A program made the translations under genes and the position numbers. DNA of 29,911 nt from Polysphondylium violaceum (taxonomy: Eukaryota; Evosea; Eumycetozoa; Dictyosteliales; Dictyosteliaceae): assembly GCA_000277445.1 (NCBI GenBank), contig AJWJ01000281.1:1-29911 (forward strand). Direction: 5' to 3'. Below the pieces are notes generated by a model. It searched no databases and was not told the origin of the DNA. It saw only the letters and a program-made list of their open reading frames with translations. This document shows, in pieces, positions 9,330-18,693 of this stretch; positions within the stretch are counted from its first letter, which is position 1; the number at the start of each line of letters is the position of its first letter.

Positions 9330-10375
9330 TTATAAATGAGCTTGAATCAATACACCACCATCCAAGGGAATAATAGCACCGGTTATCTATAGTAGTAGGG
9401 GGTAAAATGCAAAAATATAAAAAATAGTAAAATGAATTCACCCGGCACAAATATGGAAATAACCATGTTAGTATGTGTACAAAAATGGTGATGACAACGA
9501 CAACAAATACATATACTATAATATGCTATACACATACATATTTACTTGCTCTGGAAGATAAAAATACCAACAGACCTTCCAAATCCAAATGATCGCCGAG
9601 TCTATTCAAGGCAACACTAGACACCACCTCGTCATTAAATTTCTCAAAGGTTTGTTTGGTCATTTTACTCATAAATGGACCAGCAGCAATTGCATTGACT
9701 AAAATGTAATCGGGTGCCAATCGATTAGCCAATACTCTAGTGAGTTGATGAACAGCGGCTTTGCTGGAAGAGTAGGCATAGGTTTCCAAAATGGGCACTC
9801 TGATGCCATCAATGGATCCGATATTGATCACTTGTGATGGATTGTCAACGGTTGCATTCTTTTTCAAAAGGGGTAATGCTGCCACTGTAAGATGAAAGAT
9901 AGATTTTAGATTCAATGCCAATACTTTATCCCATGCCTTATCGGGATAAGTCTCCATTGGTTCACCCCAATTACATCCACTGTTGTTTACTTTTGTGTAT
10001 GATATTGTTGGATTAATTTGGTATTAGTTTACTTTTATAGAAATGGGAGTAGTATTTGATGTGTGTGTGTGTGTGTTGATCTAAATAGTGTAACACCTTA
10101 CTTAATACATCTAGATGATCTTCATATTTTAGTAGTTTTTCAATAACACTTTTACAATCCTCAGCCTTTGATAGATCACTTTGGAGGGCTACACATTTAC
10201 CGGGACCCATAGTGTTTAATTCATTTGCCACTTGATCACATTTTTTAATATCTCTTGAGCAAATGTATACCTTTGCGCCATTCTTTACTAAACCTAAAGA
10301 TATACCATACCCAATTCCACTTCCTCCTCCAGTCACGAGAATGACTCTGTCTTTAACATTAAACAGGTTTGACAT
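9330..10375 (-). CDS. Short-chain dehydrogenase/reductase, RhlG-like
   Basis: Minus-strand exons 10375-10102, 9989-9538 and 9386-9330 join in frame to 260 residues, normal for a classical SDR. Introns are 112 and 151 bp. Cofactor-binding TGGGSGIG lies near residue 15 and is followed by a CSRD segment (Arg after the second strand suggests NADPH). Then come NNSG, the LNLKSIF Asn, INIGSIDG (catalytic Ser) and the YSSSK catalytic Tyr-Lys pair. The C-terminus ITGAIIPLDGG is typical. By recall, the segment INNSGCNWGEPMETYPDKAW is closer to bacterial and fungal RhlG-type 3-oxoacyl-ACP reductase-like SDRs than to most eukaryotic SDRs. Substrate is unknown; oxidoreduction of a carbonyl/hydroxyl is the safe claim. 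The phase 1 join of exon 1 to exon 2 uses the weak acceptor AAAAG, supported by restoring LDVLINNSG. Confidence 0.9.
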
Positions 10376-10767
10376 TTTATATTCTATATTTTATTTCAAA
10401 ATGACACACAACGACAACAATAATAGCACATGCACACAAAACAACAAATCTGAGCAATATCTTATAGATGGAATCTAATGTTTATTGGTATTTTTAATAC
10501 ACTTATTTCTCTAACTTTTTTAGTATAAATATTAAATTTAATTCCATGCAAATGAAAAAAAAAAAAGAAAAAAAAAAAAAAAATAAGTGTTGTATTGTTG
10601 TTCACACACACCCCACCCTACCTAACACGGAATATGATAATATATATTTCATTCTCGGATAATGTACAATAGTGTTCAGTTGAATCCAATGCAGTATAAT
10701 AGTATAGGCATTAGGTAGAGACTACTAATCTATACTATACTACCTCTATCCACAACAATAATAATAA

Positions 10768-10791
10768 TTATTTATTTATTTATTTATTTAT
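10768..10791. repeat. (TTTA)n microsatellite
   Basis: About six tandem copies of TTTA in the intergenic region, preceded by a short ATA/AAT repeat. A simple repeat typical of AT-rich genomes. Confidence 0.9.
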
Positions 10792-11109
10792 ATCTAACCA
10801 ACGGCAATATTGTTCATTCCCCATTAATGATACACACTCTTCTCTTTTTTCTTCACCAACACACTCTTTACACTCCAATTGTTATTGTTTGTGGGTGATG
10901 ATTATTGATGGATATTAGTAAATTACTATATATGGTAAATATCCATTTTAATGGTGTGTTGCACTGCTGACAGTGAACAACATGATAATATTAAGAAGGG
11001 GGCTAGGGTAATGCGCACCAAAGAGGTAACTAGAACTGTTTATTGTGAAAATAAAAGGAAAATAAAACAACCATGATGAAATCCCCAAAAGTAATGTGTG
11101 AGAATGATT

Positions 11110-11126
11110 GGGGAGGGGTGGGTGGG
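11110..11126 (+). other. G-quadruplex motif with single-base loops
   Basis: The plus strand reads GGGGAGGGGTGGGTGGG, four G-tracts of at least three separated by one base each. This is the consensus for a very stable parallel G-quadruplex. It is striking in an otherwise AT-rich intergenic region. It lies about 1.2 kb upstream of the RING/kelch start codon and about 0.7 kb upstream of the dehydrogenase start. Confidence 0.8.
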
Positions 11127-11174
11127 CGGTGTTTGTCATCTCGCTCACACACTGCACACTGCCACCGCCTTTTT
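11125..11174 (+). other. GC-rich inverted repeat followed by T-run
   Basis: GGCGGTG (11125-11131) pairs perfectly with CACCGCC (11163-11169). The loop is 31 nt and five T follow (11170-11174). The arrangement could be a small structured transcript ending at a Pol III-like T-run, or chance in a GC-rich patch. No promoter element was identified. Confidence 0.35.
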
Positions 11175-12332
11175 AGAACATCCACAGTTTTCAAGAAAAT
11201 TTGGTGTCCTTTTCTCCCTCCCCCCTTGAAATGGAATGGATGTTGGAAAATTTTCATAAAAAAAAATCAAAAATTTTTTGTTAAAAAATCTGATTTCATT
11301 TAATCAATTTTTTTTTTTTGATTGAGCAATTTTTATTATTTCATCCAGTTCTAGTGACTGAATATTAAAAATTTAATATCCTTTTATAAATATCATCATT
11401 ATTGTTGGTTTTTTTTTTTCTTTTTCATTTTTTTCATTTTTTCCTCATTATTATTTTAATTTAATATATATTAAACATAAAAGAAAGAAAGAGGCAGATA
11501 GAGTTTATGATTATGTTAATAATAAAAAATAAATACATCTATCAGTATCATAACCATATCAATATCAATATCTTGTTGCGCTTGTATATATTTCGTAATA
11601 ATTGAATTCAATGTACATTTAAATTAAAACCACCCCACCATATAATATAATACAAAACTGTATGTGTTTGTAGTTTTAGTTTCTAGATCTAGAAAAAGAT
11701 TTATAAAAACACACCATATTAATCCTTTTTTATATTTTCAAAGTTTTTTTCAATTTACATTTTTAATTATTTTGGCATCTTTCTAAATATTATATTTTTT
11801 ATACTAAAGGAAAATATATTATCATCATATCATATCATATTTATCTCTGTATTAATAGCTATAAGAATCTCTCACACAACAATCACATAATTCAATTCAA
11901 CCACAATCCATCATCATATTGTTTATTTGATTTCATTTTATAGAGAATATCTCACATTATCTCTCTTTACTCCTACTACCTCCTCTTGTGGTGGAGTTGC
12001 ATTTTTTCTATTTTTTAAAAATTTGATCAAAAATCAGATTTCCAAAAAATCGTACTCACACACACTCCACCGTATCTCTGATATCACCCCATTTGTTCTG
12101 TTTTTTTTATTTTATTTTTTTATTTTTATAAAAAAATTAATTTAACCAATATATATTTTCCAAATTGTTTAAAGTAATACCAATCCATCATTTAATATTA
12201 TATTAAAATCAATATAATATTGATTTTTAGGCTTTTTTTTTTTTTTTTATTTTTTTCTCTCTTTCTATTTAAACTTTATTACGCCTTTTTTTAATCTATA
12301 TACCAATTGTAAATTATCCAGTCTTTTTTAAA

Positions 12333-15300
12333 ATGTACGCACATGAAAATCAAACAAATTCCACTCCAACTAGCCCCAGTGCGAGTAATAATGGAACCAA
12401 TGCATCGGCAGCCACTGCCATCCATTTCCAATGTTTTATTTGTAAAAATTTTTTGACAAATCCCAAAACATTGAGATGTAATCATAGTTTTTGTTCAGAT
12501 TGTTTGGAATTGAGTTTATCCAGATCATCCAAACAATATCATTGTAGAGTTTGTGGTGACAAAACAAATTATAATGAAGCCCTATTGAATGACCAGTTGA
12601 ATAGATTTGCCAATGAATTAAAGGTCCAAGTATTTAAAAGCTCCAGTGGTGCAGTCAATATACAGCAACAAAATGGGGGTACATCATCCGCCATCACGTC
12701 ATCCAACGCTGCAGTCAATATTTTTCAACATCAAAATAATCTAGCAAATCTATCTTTATCTTCATCTTCACCATCATTCAATTCGCCTTCTCACTCCTCA
12801 CCCTATCTACACAATTCCAATCAATCACTCTCACCTAGACAACACATTGCTTCACACAATAGTCATTCATCATCTGCATTGATTCCACCCTTGCCATTGA
12901 ATCCACTGTCATCCTCTTCACCAAGTTTATCATCTCCATTGATTATGTCTGAAAATGGAAATGGTAGCAACGGTAATACATCCAAATACTATCATTCACA
13001 TCCACATCAATCTCCATCTTTTAAATCTTCTTTTGGTGAAAATGGTAGTGGTTCATTTTCTCCAAGTCTGTTTGGAAGTAGTGGGGGATTTAGTCCTTCT
13101 AATATTCCAATCTCTACTTCAAACAGTTCATCTAGTTCATTTTTATTACAAAACAATGGAGCTTTTACTAGACCGAATTCAACATCAAATAGTCCTGTCA
13201 TTATGGGCTCTGGTTCATTTTCATTTCCTCAAATTGAAAAAGATAATGGTAATTTAAATGGTGTTCATAATGGTAATGGTAATGGATTTAATGGCAACAA
13301 TAGTAGTTCTTCGCTCTCAAATGTATATGGATATAACCATGTCATTGGATCCCCCTATTTATCACCATTATTATCAAATTCAACTCTAATACCATCTTTA
13401 TTATCATCGCCATCATCAAATAATCAAATTGTAAATATTACTCAAAATGGCCAAAATGGTCATCACCATCACAACAACAACCACCACAATAATAATCATC
13501 AACATCAACATCATCAAGTTAATCAACATTTACATAATTTAAATAATGAAAACTTTATAAATATTTCCGAATGCCCCATTCATTGCATGGATATTCAATT
13601 CTATTGTTTTGATTGTGTACAGCCAAGTTGTAAAAAATGTATTCAAAGTGATCATAATGGTCATGTTATTAAATCCCTTGGAGAAATATTAATTGAAATG
13701 AAAGAAGACTATCAAACACAAAAAAAGATTCTCAATCAAGTTAAAAGTCAAGCCCTCATCCAAAACGATATCACCAATCAAATGGTTCCCTTTATTACCA
13801 ACGATATCAAAGCTCAAAAAGCCGCTATCAAAAAGGAAATATCAGCCCTGACTCAACAAATCTTTGAAAAGATTGACAATGATTTCAATGAATATAAGAA
13901 TTCAATTGAAACCAAAAAACAAAAAATCAACTCTCTTCTTGAAGAAATTGATAAATATTACTCTACCGTTGTAAATAATATACCCTCGAGTGGATCAAAT
14001 AGTAATGGTAATTCACCAATTAAAAATGGGAAAGACTATAACGGCTCTTTATCATCATCATCATCATCTTGTCCACCTTCACCAAATGTTTCTTCTTCTC
14101 CAACTCTATCATCTTTAATTAAATCTACAAATAATTTAAATTTAAATGGTCAACCTCAATCGCCTCAAAAGAAACAACCTCAACCAAATAATGGCAACAA
14201 TCATCATCATCACCAATCGCCTCCACAATCAAATGGAGGTAACAATAGTAATAAATTAATTATTCAACAAATCAATTCAATTATTAAAGGTAAATCATCA
14301 ACCAAACAAGTAATTTCTCAATATAAAGATATATTAAAATTACCATCAAAGCCGTTACTTTGGGAAGTTAATATTAATGAAGTGGCAAGATCATTTTCCC
14401 CCATTAGTGAGGTTGAACAATCAGCCACAGAAAGCATTCCCAAAGAACTCTTACTACATGCATCTATGAAAATCGTCAAGAAATCTAATCTCTCATTCAA
14501 GAGTAAATTTCAATTCATCTATGCCATTGGCGGTCTAAGACAAACTGTTGAAAGATTCTCGATTCAACACAACAAATGGAACTTTGTTAGCAATACCGTA
14601 AACCAAAGAAACAGAATCAGTGCTGTATTTGATGGCCGATATAGTATCTATGTATTTGGCGGAGAGTCGTCCAACAATGGATTTGAAAAAACTGTTGAAA
14701 AATACAATATCCTGGAGGATCGTTGGACCATGATCAAAGAGATGCCCAAAGAGAGATCAAGATATGCCACCGTGTTCGATGGTGATCGTTATATCTATAT
14801 CATTGGTGGCAAAGATCAATGCTGGTTCTCTAATCAAATGGATAGATTTGATACCTATACTCGAGAGTATGTCTCTTGTCAACAAATGAAATTGGCTCGT
14901 AGTGATTTGTCGGCTGTATATGATCCACGTGGCTATATTTGGGCCATAGGGGGTTTCAATGGCAAAGCTTTGGACGTCATAGAGCAATACGATATTGCTA
15001 ATGACCAATGGATAAATTATGGAAAAATGAGACGTCAACGTGATGGCCCCGGTGCGGTTTTCGACGGAAAAAAATATATCTATATCATGGGTGGAAGTTA
15101 TGGTCTCAGAAAAATCTCGAGTAATTTAGAGAGAATGAACGTTGAAACTTGGGAATGGGAAACTCTTGCTGACATGAAAAAACCAATCGACGTTAGAAAT
15201 TCTGCAGTTTTTGACAAGAATAACAATCAAATCTATGTTGTTGGTGGTTATTATACTGAAGTTTTATCAGAGGTTCAATGTTATAATATTGATAAAAATG

Positions 15301-15374
15301 AATGGGATTTCAAAGAGTCAATGAATGAACCAAGAGAAGGTAATGCCTTAGTATATGTTGAATTGGAAATTTAA
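12333..15374 (+). CDS. TRIM-like RING/B-box/coiled-coil/kelch protein, probable E3 ubiquitin ligase
   Basis: A single exon of 1013 residues. A C3HC4 RING finger occupies residues 34-74 (C34, C37, C49, H51, C54, C57, C71, C74), which predicts E2 binding and ubiquitin ligase activity. Residues about 110-400 are low-complexity Ser/Asn/His/Pro. A type-2 B-box follows (C414, H417, C425, C428, C433, C436, H441, H444), then a predicted coiled coil (about 450-545). A second Ser/Asn/Pro/His-rich linker follows. The C-terminal 290 residues hold six kelch repeats, each with the paired Gly (AIGGL, VFGGE, IIGGK, AIGGF, IMGGS, VVGGY), consistent with a six-bladed beta-propeller for substrate binding. RING-B-box-coiled coil order is that of animal TRIM proteins. 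Substrate and localisation are unknown. The ATG is preceded by AAA and directly precedes the conserved RING. The gene converges on the thiolase. Confidence 0.92.
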   Translation: MYAHENQTNSTPTSPSASNNGTNASAATAIHFQCFICKNFLTNPKTLRCNHSFCSDCLELSLSRSSKQYHCRVCGDKTNYNEALLNDQLNRFANELKVQVFKSSSGAVNIQQQNGGTSSAITSSNAAVNIFQHQNNLANLSLSSSSPSFNSPSHSSPYLHNSNQSLSPRQHIASHNSHSSSALIPPLPLNPLSSSSPSLSSPLIMSENGNGSNGNTSKYYHSHPHQSPSFKSSFGENGSGSFSPSLFGSSGGFSPSNIPISTSNSSSSSFLLQNNGAFTRPNSTSNSPVIMGSGSFSFPQIEKDNGNLNGVHNGNGNGFNGNNSSSSLSNVYGYNHVIGSPYLSPLLSNSTLIPSLLSSPSSNNQIVNITQNGQNGHHHHNNNHHNNNHQHQHHQVNQHLHNLNNENFINISECPIHCMDIQFYCFDCVQPSCKKCIQSDHNGHVIKSLGEILIEMKEDYQTQKKILNQVKSQALIQNDITNQMVPFITNDIKAQKAAIKKEISALTQQIFEKIDNDFNEYKNSIETKKQKINSLLEEIDKYYSTVVNNIPSSGSNSNGNSPIKNGKDYNGSLSSSSSSCPPSPNVSSSPTLSSLIKSTNNLNLNGQPQSPQKKQPQPNNGNNHHHHQSPPQSNGGNNSNKLIIQQINSIIKGKSSTKQVISQYKDILKLPSKPLLWEVNINEVARSFSPISEVEQSATESIPKELLLHASMKIVKKSNLSFKSKFQFIYAIGGLRQTVERFSIQHNKWNFVSNTVNQRNRISAVFDGRYSIYVFGGESSNNGFEKTVEKYNILEDRWTMIKEMPKERSRYATVFDGDRYIYIIGGKDQCWFSNQMDRFDTYTREYVSCQQMKLARSDLSAVYDPRGYIWAIGGFNGKALDVIEQYDIANDQWINYGKMRRQRDGPGAVFDGKKYIYIMGGSYGLRKISSNLERMNVETWEWETLADMKKPIDVRNSAVFDKNNNQIYVVGGYYTEVLSEVQCYNIDKNEWDFKESMNEPREGNALVYVELEI

Positions 15375-15711
15375 ATTAATTTCCTCCTCTATATTTAAAT
15401 ATTTTATTGTGTGTAAAAAATATCTATAATCAATCTTTAATCCTTATTTAAATAAATTAATAGAAAACTCTAATCGTAATCATAATATAATTTATTATAT
15501 AATCTATAATTAATTCTTAAGGATTTGAAATTTTAAAAGTTTTTTTTTTATTTTGGTAATAATAGTTTTTGAAAAAAAAATGGATAAAACTATTTGAATC
15601 GGATTTGTTTTTAATTTATCTCTTTTTTTTATATCTTTATCTGTAGATTTAGAATAAAAAATAAATAAAAAAGTGCTGTACTATATATATTTATAAATAA
15701 TGAAAAATGAT
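15375..15711. other. Convergent intergenic region, 337 bp
   Basis: The 3' flanks of the kelch and thiolase genes. It is AT-rich, with A- and T-runs. No feature recognised. Confidence 0.7.
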
Positions 15712-17034
15712 TTAATACTTTTCAAGGACGATGGCAGAGGCACCTCCACCACCATTGCAAATAGCAGCAACACCATATTTAAGGTTTCTCTTTTGTAATA
15801 AATGGGATAGAGTAGTGACAATACGAGCACCAGAAGAACCGATTGGATGACCAAGGGCAACAGCACCACCGTTAACATTGAGTTTGCTGTGTGGAATATT
15901 TAAAAGTTTACAATTGGCAAGACCGACAACGGAAAAGGCTTCATTGATTTCAAAGAGATCAATGGAACCAATGTCAACGTTGGCCATCTTGAGTGCTTTT
16001 GGAATGGCAAGAGCGGGTGAGGTTGGGAATTCGATTGGGGCTTGTTCGGCATCGGCAAAACCAATGATTTTGGCCAATGGTTTGAGACCTAACTTTTTAG
16101 CGTGGCTTTCGGACATCAAAACAAGAGATGAGGCACCATCATTCAATTTGGAGGCGTTGGCGGCAGTGACTGTGCCTGTGCCTGGGGTAAAGGCTGGCTT
16201 CAAGGTTGGGATTTTGTCAAACAAGGCTTTCTTTGGCTCTTCGTCTTCCTTGACGATGTTGACGGCACCCTTGGGGCCTGGGACAGAGACTGGGACGATT
16301 TCGTCATTAAACAAACCTTCTTTTTGGGCTTTGATGGCTCTGTTGTAAGACTCGATGGCAAAGTCATCTTGTTCCTTTCTAGTGATTTTGTATTTGTCGG
16401 CACAGTGATCACCGCAAACACCCATGGGTGAGCCATTGTAGGCATCGGCGAGACCATCTCTCACGAGACCGTCCAAAACAGTTTGATTTCCATATTTGGC
16501 ACCATATCTCATTTTGTCGAGATAGAATGGAATGTTTGACATGCTTTCAAAACCACCGGCAACAACGACATTGGATTGACCCAACATGATGGATTGGGCA
16601 CCCCACATGACAGCCTTCATACCCGATGAACATACTTTATTGATTGTAGTGCAAACAGTCTTTTCCTCCAAACCGGCACCAAGAGCACATTGACGTGCTG
16701 GTGCTTGGCCAAGATTGCTTGATACTACATTACCAATGATACACTCATCAACGTCAGATGCCTTGATACCTGCTTTCTTGACAGCTTCGCTGATTGTAAT
16801 CGATGATAATTTAGTACCTGGAATGCTAGATAATGATCCACCCATAGCACCAATTGGTGTTCTAACAGCACTAACAATCACAACTGGATCTTTAACATGT
16901 GCAGATGAATAATATCTGACCTATAAATTTGTATTTAATGTCAGTGTCATAATTAATGAATGTATTTGCTACTCCTTCTCATCTCAACTTCTACCTACAT
17001 TTGTAGTGAGTTTTGTTAATTTTGATGATAACAT
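15712..17034 (-). CDS. Mitochondrial acetyl-CoA acetyltransferase (thiolase)
   Basis: It interconverts two acetyl-CoA and acetoacetyl-CoA, in ketone-body, isoleucine and fatty-acid metabolism. Minus-strand exons 17034-16999 and 16920-15712 join in phase 0 (78 bp intron) to 414 residues. The short first exon MLSSKLTKLTTN plus VRYYSS forms a basic, Ser/Thr-rich, acid-free N-terminus, a good mitochondrial presequence. The enzyme core then starts at VVIVSAVRTPIGAMGG. Thiolase signatures are complete: nucleophile Cys in NKVCSSGMKAV, NEAF, the GHP motif in ALGHPIGSSGARI, and the second Cys in CNGGGGAS. By eye it is closer to animal ACAT1 than to cytosolic ACAT2 (for example KEDEEPKK and TVTAANASKLNDGA). 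The presequence exon is separate from the enzyme core, so an ORF caller starting at an internal codon would miss it. Confidence 0.94.
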
Positions 17035-17736
17035 CTTTTATGTGAAAATATATATAAAATTAAAATGAAAGAGTGAAGATAGGAAAACAACAAAAAATGA
17101 TAGAGACACAGAAATTTCGTAAATTTGATAAAAAATTTAAAAAATTTGACAAAAAAAAAAAATAAAAATTAAAAAAATAAAAATTAAAAAAAAAATCATC
17201 ATCGAACAGGCGTCGTCATTTGATTCTTTAACTGGATAGAATTCTTTTCCCGATACATATTACTCATGTTTATGTGTTTGTGTTTGTATTTAATGTATTT
17301 AATATTATTAATGATTTATAATATTAATAATTGTACATACAAAACACATCCACCCCACATATATGAGCGAAAAACACCCATACCGAAAGAATAAAAAAAA
17401 ATAACCGTCAGATTATTTCGTTTTTTTTTTTCTTCACAAATTTTTTTTTGAAATTTCGCACCACAGATCCCATCGAAATTCAGAATTTATCTATTTCGTG
17501 ATAATGTAAATATACTTTTTTGTTTGTGTGATCAGTATTTATATCATGACAGATTGGCCTTTATTTTCTAGTGTATTGTATAACAATTAAATTTATTTGT
17601 CACTGCTACTTTATATAAAGGAAAATATTCATAAAATAAATCAAAGAATGCTTAATAGCATAATAATAATTTTATGAAAATATAAAATGTCAACAAATTA
17701 TGAAATTTGAATGATAAATTGAATCTATTTCAATAA

Positions 17737-17815
<79 letters not shown>

Positions 17816-18114
17816 CAACTCAAACAGTTTATACACACAGTCTACATTATGAATGAATAAGTATTTCATTGAACTTTGAAAAAAAAAAGTTTCAGATATT
17901 TTTACAAAAAAATAAAATGGGAACGTGCTGGCTTCAACAGTTTTCCAGGCTATGTGATGAACATAGTTTTTTTCCCACCCTTAAAAATCCAAAGCCAACT
18001 TTCTAACAATCCATGATGACTAGTTTCGAGTTGATTTTTTTTTTTTTGTAATTGAGAGACTATTTAAATAGTTTTTTTGTATTATTTTAAAAAGCATACA
18101 CCTATACAGATAGA
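17035..18114. other. Divergent intergenic region, 1080 bp
   Basis: Promoter region of the thiolase (minus) and the HPr-like gene (plus). It contains A-runs near 17150-17195, T-runs near 17420-17448, an (AAT)n tract, a short hairpin (CTATGT-GATGA-ACATAG, 17950-17966) and a T-run at 18037-18047. No ORF or RNA gene is supported. Confidence 0.65.
17738..17814. repeat. (AAT)n microsatellite, about 25 units
   Basis: An uninterrupted trinucleotide repeat of AAT/ATA/TAA phase over 77 bp, located about 300 bp upstream of the HPr-like gene. It is likely to vary in length between strains. Confidence 0.95.
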
Positions 18115-18399
18115 ATGAGCGAATTATATAAAGAAACCGTTGTTATTAAAAGTGCTGGTGGTTTAACCCAAGATGGTCCAGCTCAAAAAATTGTTGCTGC
18201 TGCCACTCCATTTAAAAAGAATGATATCTCTATCTATTATCACGAACCAGTTTCACAAATTGCCGCTTGCTACCATTTATACCGTCTCCAAGGTTTAGAC
18301 CTCCCAGCCGGTAAGACCGTCACAGTCTCTGCCTCTGGTGATGATGCCAAAAAAGCCGTTCAAACGATTGTCAAACTCATTGAATCTATCACTGAATAA
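18115..18399 (+). CDS. HPr-like small protein lacking the phospho-histidine
   Basis: A single-exon protein of 94 residues. Its layout resembles HPr, the phosphocarrier of bacterial sugar phosphotransferase systems (usually 85-90 residues). The C-terminal part TVTVSASGDDAKKAVQTIV matches the HPr strand-helix segment (typically ITISASG, then Asp/Glu and Ala-rich helix), and LQGLDLPAG matches the loop before it. In place of the active-site GIHARPA there is GLTQDGPAQ (residues 16-24), so the phosphorylatable His is absent. A Ser (SQIAAC segment) lies near the position of the bacterial regulatory Ser46. Codons are strongly biased to a preferred set (GGT, CCA, GCC, GTC), suggesting high expression. 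No other PTS gene is visible nearby. I infer a non-PTS role; fold assignment is by eye. Confidence 0.75.
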   Translation: MSELYKETVVIKSAGGLTQDGPAQKIVAAATPFKKNDISIYYHEPVSQIAACYHLYRLQGLDLPAGKTVTVSASGDDAKKAVQTIVKLIESITE

Positions 18400-18693
18400 A
18401 TCAATAGTATAATACTATGAATTAGTTTTGTATTTATAAAATTTCATTATTGTTTACTTGATTACTCATTGTTTCTATACACCAATTACATATTACTTAC
18501 CTTTAATAGACTTAATACAGGTGAGTCATCAGCAAATGTCCGTACTACTCTTTTTTCCCAGCCCTTGATTTTTTTTGGTTTTTTGCAAAATTCCATGAAT
18601 TTTTTTTACGAGCTTGAATGATAAGAAACTAAGCTTTGATATAGAAATCGAAACTAAGGTCTCATCACAGGGAAATATGTACATTCGGATAAT

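Larger units (their letters stand above)
10376..12332. other. Large divergent intergenic region, 1957 bp
   Basis: It separates the start codons of the dehydrogenase (minus) and the RING/kelch gene (plus). Contents: A-runs at about 10553-10583; a TTTA microsatellite (10768-10791); a G-quadruplex motif (11110-11126) next to a GGCGGTG inverted repeat (11125-11169); and long pyrimidine/T-rich stretches at 11400-12290 that probably include the 5' leader of the kelch gene. A 76-codon ORF at 11073-11303 looks like chance. No tRNA recognised. Confidence 0.65.

Noticed and set aside
10889-10896. TTGTGGGT, reverse complement of the dictyostelid small-RNA promoter element (W)CCCA(C/T)AA
   Set aside because: The sequence at the expected distance on the minus strand shows no recognisable snRNA, class I RNA or snoRNA; a single 8-bp match in 30 kb can be chance.
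11030-11303. Short overlapping ORFs on both strands, 75-76 codons
   Set aside because: Frames open in all directions because of local GC content; no homology, no splice context, and they cover the G-quadruplex patch.
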